From Saprospiraceae bacterium (GTDB lineage: Bacteria > Bacteroidota > Bacteroidia > Chitinophagales > Saprospiraceae): a DNA stretch of 64,000 nucleotides. The notes under the pieces are model-generated. The model worked only from the letters and a program-made list of their open reading frames with translations. It searched no databases and was not told where the DNA came from. The DNA is taken from positions 1 to 64,000 of the forward strand of contig JAJCYH010000012.1 in assembly GCA_029262995.1 (NCBI GenBank), in the 5' to 3' direction. The translations under genes and the position numbers were made by a program. Below, piece after piece: positions 1 through 9,755 of the stretch (positions within the stretch are counted from its first letter, which is position 1; the number at the start of each line of letters is the position of its first letter).

Positions 1-194
1 CAGAAGCTGGTAATGCGACATTGACGCTATACGATGTAACTGGAAAAGTATTGAATTCAGTGAAAGCTAATTACAATAAAGGTTATAACTCAGTAAGAGT
101 AACAAAAGATGATTTAGGTGTTTCTGGTATGATATATTATAGATTACAAAGTGGAGAACATACAGCTGTACGACATTTAGTTGTTCTTCATTAA
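1..194 (+). CDS. 3' end of a T9SS-secreted protein (C-terminal sorting domain)
   Basis: Only the last 63 codons are in the window (reading frame starts at base 3, stop TAA at 192-194). The peptide has the layout of a type A T9SS C-terminal sorting domain: a strand with LTLYDVTGKV, a central KGYNSVRV strand, then a GMIYYRLQSGEH segment and a short final strand ending RHLVVLH. In this family the domain directs export across the outer membrane by the type IX system and is removed by PorU, which is encoded at 43.2-46.6 kb. The passenger domain lies outside the window, so the protein's activity is unknown. Confidence 0.85.
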   Translation, partial: EAGNATLTLYDVTGKVLNSVKANYNKGYNSVRVTKDDLGVSGMIYYRLQSGEHTAVRHLVVLH

Positions 195-264
195 TCTCTG
201 TTTCAATATATTTGAAACACAATATTAGTTCATAATTGAGTAATCATTTTGGTTTATGAAATTG

Positions 265-293
265 AGGCCGGTAATTTATTACCGGCCTTTTTT
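265..293 (+). terminator. Rho-independent terminator of the T9SS cargo gene
   Basis: A 10-bp perfect stem (265-274 with 279-288, sequence AGGCCGGTAA) with a 4-nt loop is followed by a T run. It lies 70 bp after the stop of the upstream secreted protein. Confidence 0.85.
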
Positions 294-378
294 ATGGCTT
301 TCTCTACATCCATAGGAAATAGTTGTACAGTAGTGGAGTTCTGTAAATGCTTGATTTTTAATAATTGAAGGGATAGAT

Positions 379-1083
379 TTATTTACCGATAAGGAAAATG
401 CAAGGGTATTTGCCAATACTAAATGAACTTAATTTGACCCAATCTTTTATAGCTTTTGTTTTAATAAATTCATTTTTCCCAGTGATATCTTTGGCCACAC
501 ATAATTTGCATTCTTTATTAAGTGAGGATATTAATATTTTAAACATCCTGTCGTTTCGATAAGGGGTTTCAATAAATATTTGAGTTTGATCTTTACGATT
601 AACTATTGTTTCTAGTTTCTTTATTTCCTGTGAGAGCTCATTGTCTTTTATGGGTAAATAACCTCTAAAACAAAAGTTTTGACCATTAAAACCACTTGCA
701 GAAAGTGCTGTAATAATTGAGGAAGGTCCGGTGTGTGGGATAACGGAGATGCCTTTTTGATGAGCTATAGATATGATATCGGACCCAGGATCTGCAACAG
801 ATGGAATTCCTGACTCACTTATGAGACCTACGTTTTTTCCTGAGTGAATCCAATTTAGTACTGTTTCGATGTGCGATAATTGTTTGGCGTTTATTTCAAC
901 CATGGATAGCTCTTCGATCTTATAAGGTGGTTTGGTTAGGCTAATATATCTCCTAGCAGTTCTTGCCCTCTCAACAACGAAATATTTAATCTTATGAATG
1001 GCTTCTATGGTGGCATGGGGAATGCTTGCTAAGTTATTTTCAGATATAAAAGTTGGAAGGATATGTATTTTGCCTTTTATCAC
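379..1083 (-). CDS. RsmI-like SAM-dependent methyltransferase (tetrapyrrole methylase fold)
   Basis: 234 aa. The ISESGIPSVADPGSDII segment (about residues 88-104) and the HTGPSSIITALSASG segment (about 117-131) are the substrate/SAM-binding signatures of the RsmI/YraL family, which 2'-O-methylates C1402 of 16S rRNA. FIETPYRND is also typical. Bacteroidota often carry this short RsmI paralogue besides a canonical one, so the exact target is not certain. The start is a forced GTG: an in-frame stop lies nine codons upstream with no ATG between. It diverges from scpA, with 89 bp between the two start codons. Confidence 0.85.
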   Translation of the reverse strand: MIKGKIHILPTFISENNLASIPHATIEAIHKIKYFVVERARTARRYISLTKPPYKIEELSMVEINAKQLSHIETVLNWIHSGKNVGLISESGIPSVADPGSDIISIAHQKGISVIPHTGPSSIITALSASGFNGQNFCFRGYLPIKDNELSQEIKKLETIVNRKDQTQIFIETPYRNDRMFKILISSLNKECKLCVAKDITGKNEFIKTKAIKDWVKLSSFSIGKYPCIFLIGK

Positions 1084-1140
1084 TGTAGTTATTAATGAAT
1101 TAATATGCTAATTTAATTCCATTTGATGGACTTTAGTCAT

Positions 1141-1148
1141 TACTTTTG
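1141..1148 (+). promoter_or_regulatory. Bacteroidota -7 promoter element for scpA
   Basis: TACTTTTG matches the TAnnTTTG consensus, 25 bp before the scpA ATG at 1173. A TTTG at 1122-1125 is a possible -33 element but the spacing (15 nt) is short. The element covers the upstream in-frame TTG codon at 1146, which argues against that codon being the start. Confidence 0.5.
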
Positions 1149-1172
1149 GCACTTCATTGTCCTAAAATAGAA

Positions 1173-1931
1173 ATGGATACATATACAATACGGATAGCCC
1201 AATTTGAAGGCCCATTTGATCTACTCTTATATTTTATACAGAGAGATGAGTTGGATATTTATGATATTCCAATCGCTAAGATATCTGAAGATTTTCTAAA
1301 ATATATTCAACAGTTGGAAGAGTTGAACATCGATGTAGCTGCAGAATTTATTTTGGTTGCTGCTACTTTGATGAGAATAAAAGCTAAAATATTAATACCG
1401 CGTAAAGAAGTTGACGAAGAAGGAAATGAAATTGATCCTAGAGAAGAACTTGTAAATAGACTTTTGGAATACAAGAGATATAAAGATGTTCTTAATCTTT
1501 TTGAAGAGATGGAGGATGAAAGGTCATTAAAAGTCAGGAGGGGAAATATAAATAATGAGCTAAAGAAAATTTCTGCAAAGGCATTAGTAGATGTAGAACT
1601 TGAAAAGCTTACCAGTTATAATTTATTTAAGGCATTTAAGCTTGTTTTAGAAAGATATAAGAATGTTCAAGACAAGTATATCCACCAAATAGTACAATCG
1701 CCTTATACAGTTAAAGAACAACAGGAATATATCAATGGAATATTAACCGATAAGGATAAAATTGATTTTGAAGAGATTTTTATTGATCTAGAAAACCGAA
1801 TGCATGCTATAGTTACTTTCCTGGCTTTGTTGGAGCTCGTCAATGCACAATTGGTTGAAATAATTGAAGGAGGGTCAATAAATAGTTTTTGGATCAAGCT
1901 GAGACCTCTAATTTCTAGTGAAGAAGAATAA
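1173..1931 (+). CDS. scpA: Segregation and condensation protein A
   Basis: 252 aa from the ATG. ScpA is the kleisin that bridges the SMC ATPase heads and, with ScpB, forms the condensin complex that compacts and segregates the chromosome. The N-terminal signature FEGPFDLLLYFIQRDELDIY is diagnostic, followed by the helical IAAEFILVAATLMRIKAK-type region and the acidic EELVNRLLEYKRYK segment; the C-terminal winged helix contains FLALLELVNAQLVEI. The reading frame is open nine codons further to a TTG at 1146, but that codon overlaps the promoter and family members start just before the FEGPFDLLL motif, so 1173 is preferred. No scpB is adjacent. Confidence 0.93.
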   Translation: MDTYTIRIAQFEGPFDLLLYFIQRDELDIYDIPIAKISEDFLKYIQQLEELNIDVAAEFILVAATLMRIKAKILIPRKEVDEEGNEIDPREELVNRLLEYKRYKDVLNLFEEMEDERSLKVRRGNINNELKKISAKALVDVELEKLTSYNLFKAFKLVLERYKNVQDKYIHQIVQSPYTVKEQQEYINGILTDKDKIDFEEIFIDLENRMHAIVTFLALLELVNAQLVEIIEGGSINSFWIKLRPLISSEEE

Positions 1932-1945
1932 TTATCGATAATAAT

Positions 1946-2128
1946 TTAGAATCTTTTTTGTTGAGCCAGTATTATATCACATAACTTCCTATGGTTCAAT
2001 TTAATATGATTGGGGTATTCTTCTGAAAAACCAGAGGATTTCCGAATTATAACCATTGTTTTTCCGTGCTTGTAAAATCTCGCATTATTATAAAAAAATA
2101 AATCTATAAGCTGCTGTTTTACTGTCAT
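1946..2128 (-). CDS. Small hypothetical protein (60 aa), doubtful
   Basis: An open frame convergent with scpA (14 bp between stops). The product is basic, has no signal peptide or membrane segment, and is not recognised. Its 5' end reaches the atpD promoter region. It is not a shadow of another gene, since nothing else occupies this stretch, but length and lack of any known motif keep confidence low. Confidence 0.3.
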   Translation of the reverse strand: MTVKQQLIDLFFYNNARFYKHGKTMVIIRKSSGFSEEYPNHIKLNHRKLCDIILAQQKRF

Positions 2129-2133
2129 TCTCT

Positions 2134-2141
2134 TATCTTTG
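2134..2141 (+). promoter_or_regulatory. -7 promoter element for atpDC
   Basis: TATCTTTG is a perfect TAnnTTTG match 36 bp before the atpD ATG. No clear TTG -33 element is seen at the expected distance. Confidence 0.5.
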
Positions 2142-2165
2142 CAGCGATTTTAGATACCTCAATAA

Positions 2166-3692
<1,527 letters not shown>

Positions 3693-3702
3693 TTTATATA
3701 CT

Positions 3703-3954
3703 ATGAATTTACTTGCATTAACCCCAGAAAAACAGATCTTTAGCGGTGAGATTAAATCGGTTAAAGTTCCTGGTGCTGGTGGACAATTTGAAATTCTTAA
3801 AGATCACGCACCAATTGTAGCTGCTCTTTCAGAAGGTGAGGTTAGAATAATTAGTGCTGATGGTACTAAAACAACACTAAAGATCCATAAAGGATTTGTT
3901 GAAGTACTGAATAATGAAGTATCCCTATTAATTCAAAATCTAATAGAGGATTAG
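3703..3954 (+). CDS. atpC: F1-ATP synthase subunit epsilon, short form
   Basis: 83 aa. The product is the N-terminal beta-sandwich domain of epsilon (LALTPEKQIFSGEIKSVKVPG, then GQFEILKDHAPIVAALSEGEV), which joins the central stalk to the c-ring. The C-terminal two-helix inhibitory domain of the roughly 130-aa enterobacterial protein is absent, as is usual in Bacteroidota. It follows atpD by 10 bp and is followed by a terminator. Confidence 0.95.
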   Translation: MNLLALTPEKQIFSGEIKSVKVPGAGGQFEILKDHAPIVAALSEGEVRIISADGTKTTLKIHKGFVEVLNNEVSLLIQNLIED

Positions 3955-3978
3955 ATATATAGAAAACCACATATATAG

Positions 3979-4013
3979 ACGGTTCTTATGTTCTCATAGG
4001 AACCGTTTTTTTA
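3979..4013 (+). terminator. Rho-independent terminator of atpDC
   Basis: A 12-bp stem (3979-3990 with 3995-4006, one G-U pair) with TTCT loop and a run of seven Ts, 25 bp after the atpC stop. Confidence 0.88.
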
Positions 4014-4095
4014 TAATAATGTTTTATAAATCCCTATAAATGAATTGGTTAAATTTATAAGGTATAGTTTTTGTTCTTTAGTAGCAAATTGTCAT

Positions 4096-4677
4096 ATGGA
4101 ATATGATAAAATTGATTTAATCGACGCAAAAGCAGAAAAACTGCTGCAACAGTATAAGTTAGATCCAGATATTGGACTGTATACAAATGCCTTTTGGCTA
4201 CTTGTTGTAATCTTCTTTATTGCGTTAACCTTATTGTATGTACTTGATGGTTATCAGCAGTTAACATTTGCTATAGCGCTGTTGTCTTGCATTGCCTACC
4301 GGTTAATAATTAATAAGGCGTCAAAATCTTGTGAAGCATTATCATTATACAATACATTCGAAAATCATAGTAAAGCAGAATATACCCTTTATAAACTTAG
4401 ATACCTTTCTGCCTTAATTGGCTTTAAAGCAAGCAGAATTAGAGCATTACGTTTATTTTATATGGTTTGCTTTCCAGTTTGGTTGGTAATGCTCTCAAAA
4501 TTGGTTTTTTTCAGAGAGACTAATTTTAATACTGTCCTAATTTTGCTTGTTTCTGCATATATTATTGGAGGGGTATTTTGGTATTTTTTCTATGCTAGAT
4601 TTATACAAGATCTCGAATTTAAGCAACAGGATATCATTGAAGTAATTGGCGTGTTGCAACAAGAAAAAAACGGATAA
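4096..4677 (+). CDS. Uncharacterised four-helix membrane protein
   Basis: 194 aa from the ATG at 4096; the frame extends to a TTG at 4045 but those codons look untranslated. Four hydrophobic segments are visible: FWLLVVIFFIALTLLYVL, LTFAIALLSCIAYRLI, LFYMVCFPVWLVMLSKLVF and VLILLVSAYIIGGVFWYFFY, with a soluble helical stretch between the second and third and charged ends. No known family is recognised. It stands alone between the atpDC terminator and the convergent deacetylase gene. Confidence 0.7.
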   Translation: MEYDKIDLIDAKAEKLLQQYKLDPDIGLYTNAFWLLVVIFFIALTLLYVLDGYQQLTFAIALLSCIAYRLIINKASKSCEALSLYNTFENHSKAEYTLYKLRYLSALIGFKASRIRALRLFYMVCFPVWLVMLSKLVFFRETNFNTVLILLVSAYIIGGVFWYFFYARFIQDLEFKQQDIIEVIGVLQQEKNG

Positions 4678-4730
4678 TCTAAGCTTTATTCCAATTCATC
4701 ACTTGTGAATAATTAATGGGCTTCTTGATT

Positions 4731-5339
4731 CTAGGTGGTGAGGTTTTTCAACGAACCAAAGGCTTTATTTTTAAAAGATAACTCTTGCAGATAAGCTTTT
4801 ATTTTGACTAAACAAGTAGGTGTGTCATGAAGGACAATTATGGATCCTGGTCGATAATTCAATTTACCCATTTTGATGATGTTTTGAATGCTTTGCTTCG
4901 AATCAAAATCTCCAGGCATATAGGACCACATAATGATTTTGAATTCATTTTTAATAGATAGGAACTGACTTAGAGTCAATTTACCATATGGTGGTCTGAA
5001 AAGATTATTCTTTAGTAGTAAGGAGGACTTTCTAATATTTTCGATATACTTTTTAGTGTTGGTTTTCCATCCTGAAAGATGATAAAAGCCATGGTTTCCT
5101 ACAACATGTCCACGCTTGATTATATCATTGTAAATTTCAGGGTAGGCTACAATTTTTTCACCTAGGCAAAAGAAAGTTGCCTTTATTCCAAAGGAGTCCA
5201 GCAACTGCAATAATTGTGGTGTTGATTCTGGATTTGGACCATCATCGAAACTCAAAAATATTTTATTAGAGTTTGGCATTTCCCAAATGATATCTTTGGT
5301 AAACAACTGTAGATATTTGGGAATTCTTTTGAGATACAA
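4731..5339 (-). CDS. Polysaccharide deacetylase (NodB homology domain)
   Basis: 202 aa, carbohydrate esterase family 4. Motif 1 FLSFDDGP supplies the catalytic base and metal aspartate, motif 2 GNHGFYH the two metal histidines, motif 3 is RPPYG, and the final motif is IVLHD. Substrate could be peptidoglycan or another N-acetylated glycan. No signal peptide is seen. The start must be TTG at 5339 if the conserved MYLKRIPKYLQLF lead is kept; the first ATG is at 5279, directly before the catalytic domain. It is the last gene of a four-gene leftward operon, 2 bp after the TPR protein gene. Confidence 0.85.
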   Translation of the reverse strand: MYLKRIPKYLQLFTKDIIWEMPNSNKIFLSFDDGPNPESTPQLLQLLDSFGIKATFFCLGEKIVAYPEIYNDIIKRGHVVGNHGFYHLSGWKTNTKKYIENIRKSSLLLKNNLFRPPYGKLTLSQFLSIKNEFKIIMWSYMPGDFDSKQSIQNIIKMGKLNYRPGSIIVLHDTPTCLVKIKAYLQELSFKNKAFGSLKNLTT

Positions 5340-5341
5340 GC

Positions 5342-5962
5342 TTATTTCATTTTAGGTCTTTTCCGTTTTCCACCTGCTCCTCCACGCATCATCTGCATGC
5401 CTTGCTTGCCCATAGATCTGGCAGCTTTCATTTGGCCTTTGTTATTTGTCATTGCTTTCTCGAAATAATCCAGTTGACCTTTGATATCCGATTGCGTGAC
5501 ATTAAGTTTTTTAGCTTGTTTGAAATAATTATTAGCAGCTGTCCAATTGTTTTTTGTAGCCTTGATATTAGCCAATTGCATCAATACCATAGCTTTTTCA
5601 TTATCCGAAGGTAATTTTAGACCTAGCGCAATATTAAAAAAGTCCTCTGCTTCTTTTTGATCTCCAGCTTGAGAAGACAAGGTACCTTTCATAATATAGT
5701 AGAATGCTCTGTTGGTTATATAAAGCACTCGTGGAAATTTGGTCAACCTAAGCCTCCTATCTGCGGATTCAAAATCTCCATCTTGAATAAGTTGAGCTGC
5801 AGACTGAACAGTACCAAGAAAAATGTAACTGGCCAACATGACTACACCTAAAAGCCAAAAAGGAAAGGAATACCAAAATCCCATTGTTAGGCTAAGAATT
5901 AAACCACTAACGAAACCTAATATTATCAAAAAAAACTTAAGATATATATTTATTGAAAACAT
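5342..5962 (-). CDS. TPR-containing membrane protein
   Basis: 206 aa. Two hydrophobic segments at the N-terminus (about residues 8-27 and 32-50) anchor it, followed by a tetratricopeptide-type helical region (ALGLKLPSDNEKAMVLMQLA, NNWTAANNYFKQAKKLN). The C-terminus is a low-complexity basic tail rich in G, M, R and K (residues about 180-206). The role is unknown; TPRs usually mediate protein contacts. It lies in the operon between the SpeE-like methyltransferase and the deacetylase, so a link to cell-envelope work is possible but unproved. Confidence 0.75.
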   Translation of the reverse strand: MFSINIYLKFFLIILGFVSGLILSLTMGFWYSFPFWLLGVVMLASYIFLGTVQSAAQLIQDGDFESADRRLRLTKFPRVLYITNRAFYYIMKGTLSSQAGDQKEAEDFFNIALGLKLPSDNEKAMVLMQLANIKATKNNWTAANNYFKQAKKLNVTQSDIKGQLDYFEKAMTNNKGQMKAARSMGKQGMQMMRGGAGGKRKRPKMK

Positions 5963-5977
5963 GATAATTAGTTTTTG

Positions 5978-6658
5978 TTAATCAAATTTAATGAGATACT
6001 TTCCATTTGAGTAAAACATTAGATTGTCTTTAACCTTCAATGTTTTATAATCAGGAAATATCTTTTGAAAGCTTTGCGCAAAAGCTGTATTTAAAGCCTT
6101 ATCCTCTTTGCTCTCATTCATTCTATTATATAAAAGTAAACCATTTGAAGCCAATTTTGATTTTAGATTTTCAAGAAAATTCAATTGATTAAACTTTTTA
6201 GGCACTTTAGCATTCTGAAATACGTCCATTAGAATCAAATCATATTGATTTTGATCTATTTTGACAAAGGTCTCTGCATCTGTTTGGTAAACACTTATAG
6301 GCGATTCCAAAGTATTCAATGTATATTTATGAGCCAATCTAATAATCTCCGGATCTATTTCAACACAGCTGTAGTCAAACCTTTGTCCGAAGTTTTTCTC
6401 AAGCATTAAAATTACAGAACCAAGACCTAGTCCCAAAAGAAGTATATTTTTAAAAGGAGTCGTTTCCCATTTAATGTTATTAAAACTTTGAAAGAAGTTG
6501 TCATATTTGTCGTCAAACGAATAAATTGCATTTTTCGTTATAAGCTGATGCCTTCCCTTGACTAAAAGAACTTCCAAATATGGGTTATAAGGAGAATTGG
6601 CCTTTTCCAGTGAAATTTCATGAAAGTAGCTAATCATTTTGTTCAGTACGCTTGACAT
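5978..6658 (-). CDS. Spermidine synthase-like methyltransferase-fold protein
   Basis: 226 aa from the ATG at 6658. The nucleotide-binding core shows ILLLGLGLGSVILML (motif I), CVEIDPEIIRLA (acidic residue of motif II) and YDLILMDVFQ (motif IV), the layout of polyamine synthases. The substrate specificity loop differs enough that a true aminopropyltransferase assignment is not safe. Its ATG overlaps the stop of the upstream gene as TAATG, so translation is coupled. Confidence 0.75.
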   Translation of the reverse strand: MSSVLNKMISYFHEISLEKANSPYNPYLEVLLVKGRHQLITKNAIYSFDDKYDNFFQSFNNIKWETTPFKNILLLGLGLGSVILMLEKNFGQRFDYSCVEIDPEIIRLAHKYTLNTLESPISVYQTDAETFVKIDQNQYDLILMDVFQNAKVPKKFNQLNFLENLKSKLASNGLLLYNRMNESKEDKALNTAFAQSFQKIFPDYKTLKVKDNLMFYSNGKYLIKFD

Positions 6659-7866
6659 TATTGGTTTTCCCAAGTTCTGAAGTCACTTGTAGATCTGAAA
6701 ATATGCTCGAGAATGATTTTGTCTTGGGCAGTAAAATCAATTGAACGACGTTTCATAACAATCTCTGCTAATTCTATTGCCTTCTCAAAGTCAAATGTTT
6801 TATACCCAGCTGATCCACCCCAACTATAGGATGGAATATAGTTTCTTGGATAGCCAGAACCAAAAACATTAGCTGAAACACCAACAACTGTCCCGGTATT
6901 AAACATAACATTGATACCACACTTGGAATGATCGCCCATTATAAGACCACAAAACTGTGATCCTGTATTTTCAAACTTCTTAGTGGTGTAATTCCACAAT
7001 TTGACTTCTGCGTAATTGTTTTTAAGATTTGAGGAGTTCGTGCCTGCACCCAGATTACACCATTCACCAATAACGGAATTGCCCAAGTAACCATCATGTG
7101 CTTTATTGGAATATCCTTGGAAGACGGAATTTGATATTTCCCCACCAATTTTGCAATAAGGACCAAAAGAACAATCTTCATAAATTTTTGACCCCATTTT
7201 AACAACACTGGATTCTCCTAAACCAAAAGGTCCTCTTATATGAGAGCCTTCCATAATAGAAGCATTTTTGCCGATGTAGATTGGACCATTTTCAGCATTT
7301 AAGCTGCAATGCTTTAGATCTGCGCCTTCTTCTACAAAAATCCTATATGTACCAAAAGAATTAACTGTAGTTGGCAATGCCGCACTTTTTTTGTCTTTTA
7401 AAATTTTAAAATCGTTAATGATTTCGCTACCATTTAACTTAAAGATATCATCTGGCCTGGAAATCTTACTGAAAGTTTCCTTGGTTTGACCTATATCAAT
7501 ACCTTTTAATTCTTCGATATCTTTATTGTTAACCAAAAGCTGGAATTGACTTTCATCTATTCTAACGGCTACTAGATTATCGCCATCCAAGAGTGCATCA
7601 TTGTAGCCAAGGTTCTTTATTAAGGAAACCAGACGATCATTTGGAAGCCATCTGGAGTTGATAACATAATTGTCTGAAGAAATTTTAATTGGATATTTCT
7701 CAGCTAAATAATCTTTAGTAATGTAACTGCTTTCCCCATTTAGATAATGATCCCACTTTTCACTAATCCTAAACAGACCGACACGTAAATCAGCTACTGG
7801 CCTTGTTAGGCAAAGGGGGAGTAAATCTTTCCAAGATTCGTCATCAAATAGAATAATATTGTTCAT
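6658..7866 (-). CDS. Alternative Bacteroidota GlmU-like UDP-GlcNAc pyrophosphorylase/acetyltransferase
   Basis: 402 aa. The N-terminus (NIILFDDESWKDLLPLCLTR, then PVADLRVG) is the degenerate nucleotidyltransferase lead of the Bacteroidota alternative GlmU family. The C-terminal half (about 190-350) is a left-handed beta-helix of hexapeptide repeats, with NAENGPIYIGKNASIMEGSH and GEWCNLGAGTNSSNLKNNY typical of sugar-1-phosphate acetyltransferases. The likely role is synthesis of UDP-N-acetylglucosamine for peptidoglycan and LPS. It heads the leftward four-gene operon, separated from rpmE2 by a strong terminator. Confidence 0.85.
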   Translation of the reverse strand: MNNIILFDDESWKDLLPLCLTRPVADLRVGLFRISEKWDHYLNGESSYITKDYLAEKYPIKISSDNYVINSRWLPNDRLVSLIKNLGYNDALLDGDNLVAVRIDESQFQLLVNNKDIEELKGIDIGQTKETFSKISRPDDIFKLNGSEIINDFKILKDKKSAALPTTVNSFGTYRIFVEEGADLKHCSLNAENGPIYIGKNASIMEGSHIRGPFGLGESSVVKMGSKIYEDCSFGPYCKIGGEISNSVFQGYSNKAHDGYLGNSVIGEWCNLGAGTNSSNLKNNYAEVKLWNYTTKKFENTGSQFCGLIMGDHSKCGINVMFNTGTVVGVSANVFGSGYPRNYIPSYSWGGSAGYKTFDFEKAIELAEIVMKRRSIDFTAQDKIILEHIFRSTSDFRTWENQ

Positions 7867-7883
7867 CTGATTATAAATTTTAT

Positions 7884-7919
7884 CAAAAAAAAAGCCCCAG
7901 GATTTGGGGCTTTTTTTTT
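7884..7919 (-). terminator. Rho-independent terminator after rpmE2
   Basis: Hairpin 7892-7899 with 7905-7912 (AAGCCCCA stem), flanked by an A run on one side and a T run on the other, so it can act in both directions. It lies directly after the rpmE2 stop and before the GlmU-like gene, isolating the two leftward units. Confidence 0.85.
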
Positions 7920-8205
7920 ATGCTTCTGTTTCTTGCTCTGAATCCTCTGGTTTTTTTGAGAATTTAGCAAATTTCTTTTTGAACTTATCAATTCTTCCAG
8001 CAGTATCAACAAACTTCATTTTACCGGTAAAGAAAGGGTGTGATGCATTAGAAATTTCCACTTTAATCAATGGGTATTCAGTACCATCTTCCCAAACCAC
8101 TGTATCTTTTGTGTTTGCAGCTGATCTTCCTAACCAAGACTCTTCAACAGAGATGTCTTTGAAAACTACTTTTCTATATGTTTCTGGATGAATTCCTTTT
8201 TTCAT
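7918..8205 (-). CDS. rpmE2: 50S ribosomal protein L31 type B
   Basis: 95 aa. L31 sits at the central protuberance and bridges the two ribosomal subunits. The [17 protein letters not shown] start and [20 protein letters not shown] segment are diagnostic, and the absence of the CxxC zinc ligands marks the zinc-independent type B form. The C-terminus carries an acidic extension. A -7-like TATTTTTG on the minus strand (8252-8259) probably drives it. Confidence 0.95.
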   Translation of the reverse strand: MKKGIHPETYRKVVFKDISVEESWLGRSAANTKDTVVWEDGTEYPLIKVEISNASHPFFTGKMKFVDTAGRIDKFKKKFAKFSKKPEDSEQETEA

Positions 8206-8290
8206 TTTTTACTTTTTTTGAGTAATTATTGCTCCACTTCTAAATGGGATGCAAAAATAGTTTAAAAATCTATATAAATAAAGGGCTTGG

Positions 8291-8665
8291 TTAAAAAAAT
8301 ACATCCTTAATATGCTTTAACAGTATAGGTCTTTTAAACAGATCCATCTGAATTGAAATAATATCAAATCTAATTGCCCAATCAAAAGAAATATTTTCTA
8401 GGTATCTCTGTGCCGCAAATAGTAGTAACTGTTCTTTTTTATCATTTATTGCTGTTTCTGGTTCGCCAAAGTAAGTACTGGACCTACTTTTTACTTCTAC
8501 AAAAACGATTAATTCATCATATTTTGCAATGATGTCTATTTCTGCTTTTTTATACCTCCAGTTCGTTTCAATAATCTCATAATCATGAGATTTAAGATAT
8601 CTACAGGCATATTCTTCTATGTGTTTGCCTATTTCTGTATTGGAATATGATTTGTCTCTGTTCAC
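8291..8665 (-). CDS. YraN family (UPF0102) endonuclease-fold protein
   Basis: 124 aa. The PD-(D/E)xK core is visible: an early glutamate in the IGKHIEEYACRYL helix, then KKAEIDIIAKYDELIVFVEVK with the D..ExK triad. The family is widespread and resembles Holliday-junction resolvases, but its cellular role is unsettled. The start is a forced GTG, because an in-frame stop lies one codon upstream. It is 85 bp upstream of rpmE2 on the same strand. Confidence 0.88.
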   Translation of the reverse strand: MNRDKSYSNTEIGKHIEEYACRYLKSHDYEIIETNWRYKKAEIDIIAKYDELIVFVEVKSRSSTYFGEPETAINDKKEQLLLFAAQRYLENISFDWAIRFDIISIQMDLFKRPILLKHIKDVFF

Positions 8666-8729
8666 TATTTACTTATTGTAAAATGGACACTTTGTGATCA
8701 TAATTAAACTGAATTAACATTAGTTATAT

Positions 8730-8737
8730 TAACTTTG
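8730..8737 (+). promoter_or_regulatory. -7 promoter element for the Pgi/Pmi gene
   Basis: TAACTTTG matches TAnnTTTG, 25 bp before the ATG at 8763. No confident -33 element. Confidence 0.4.
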
Positions 8738-8762
8738 ATCGCAAAGAATAAACAGAATAAAT

Positions 8763-9752
8763 ATGATGAATGATTTGATAGCTCGATTTCCAGAGCAATT
8801 AGCTGAAGCAATGCATATTGGAGAAAATGCAGTTTTTCACCAACACGATAAACCGATTAACAAAGTTTATGTTGCCGGATTGGGAGGATCTGGAATTGGA
8901 GCAAACTTTGTAGCTGAATTTGTAAGTAAATCTTGTCCAATACCTTACACTATTGGCAAAGCTTACTCTATTCCAAATTATGTAGATGAAAACACTTTGG
9001 CGGTTTGTTCTTCTTATTCTGGCAATACAGAAGAGACACTAAGTGCATTCAATGAAATGCTTGGGAGAGCTTGTAAGATTGTAGTCATTTCATCAGGAGG
9101 CAAATTAATAGAAGAAGCAATAAACAGGGGGTTGGATTATGTAAAAGTGCCCGACAATTGGCCTTCACCAAGAGCATGTTTGGGATATTCTATCGTCCAA
9201 CAATTATATATGCTTAATAAATTGGGTTTTATTAAAGATGATTTTAAAACCCATTTAAAGTCAACTATGGATTTATTAAAGTTCGATGTTGAAGACATTA
9301 AAAAGGCCGCAAAATCTGTGGCAAATAGAATATTTGATAAATTACCCGTAATCTATACAACAGATAGAATGGAGTCGGTAGCCGTAAGGTTACGACAACA
9401 AATCAACGAAAATGCTAAAATGTTGTGCTGGCATCATGTCATTCCTGAGATGAACCATAATGAATTGGTTGGATGGACCGAAGCACATCCAGAAATGGCA
9501 GTCATTTACCTAAGAAATCATGATGACTTTAAAAGAAATAGCAAAAGGATTGAAATCAATCAAGAAATTATTTCCAAGCATTGTCCAACAATCATAGACA
9601 TTTACTCGAAAGGAAATAGCTTGATTGAAAAGTCCTTCTATCTTGTACATCTCGGAGATTGGATTACTTGGTATCTTTCTGAACATAAAAATGTTGATGC
9701 TATTGAAGTAAATGTCATTAATTATCTCAAAAGTAAATTGTCTAAGATCTAG
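8763..9752 (+). CDS. Bifunctional phosphoglucose/phosphomannose isomerase
   Basis: 329 aa. It is the SIS-domain enzyme that interconverts glucose-6-phosphate or mannose-6-phosphate with fructose-6-phosphate. The phosphosugar-binding elements GLGGSGIGANFVAE and CSSYSGNTEETLSA lie in the first 110 residues, and the C-terminal domain shows RLRQQINENAKMLCWHHVIP then EMNHNELVGW, typical of this family. The next gene is a sugar kinase 3 bp away, so the pair probably feeds hexoses into glycolysis. Confidence 0.92.
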   Translation: MMNDLIARFPEQLAEAMHIGENAVFHQHDKPINKVYVAGLGGSGIGANFVAEFVSKSCPIPYTIGKAYSIPNYVDENTLAVCSSYSGNTEETLSAFNEMLGRACKIVVISSGGKLIEEAINRGLDYVKVPDNWPSPRACLGYSIVQQLYMLNKLGFIKDDFKTHLKSTMDLLKFDVEDIKKAAKSVANRIFDKLPVIYTTDRMESVAVRLRQQINENAKMLCWHHVIPEMNHNELVGWTEAHPEMAVIYLRNHDDFKRNSKRIEINQEIISKHCPTIIDIYSKGNSLIEKSFYLVHLGDWITWYLSEHKNVDAIEVNVINYLKSKLSKI

Positions 9753-9755
9753 GAA

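Noticed and set aside
7904-8191. Plus-strand ORF opposite rpmE2
   Set aside because: Complete overlap with the ribosomal protein gene on the other strand.
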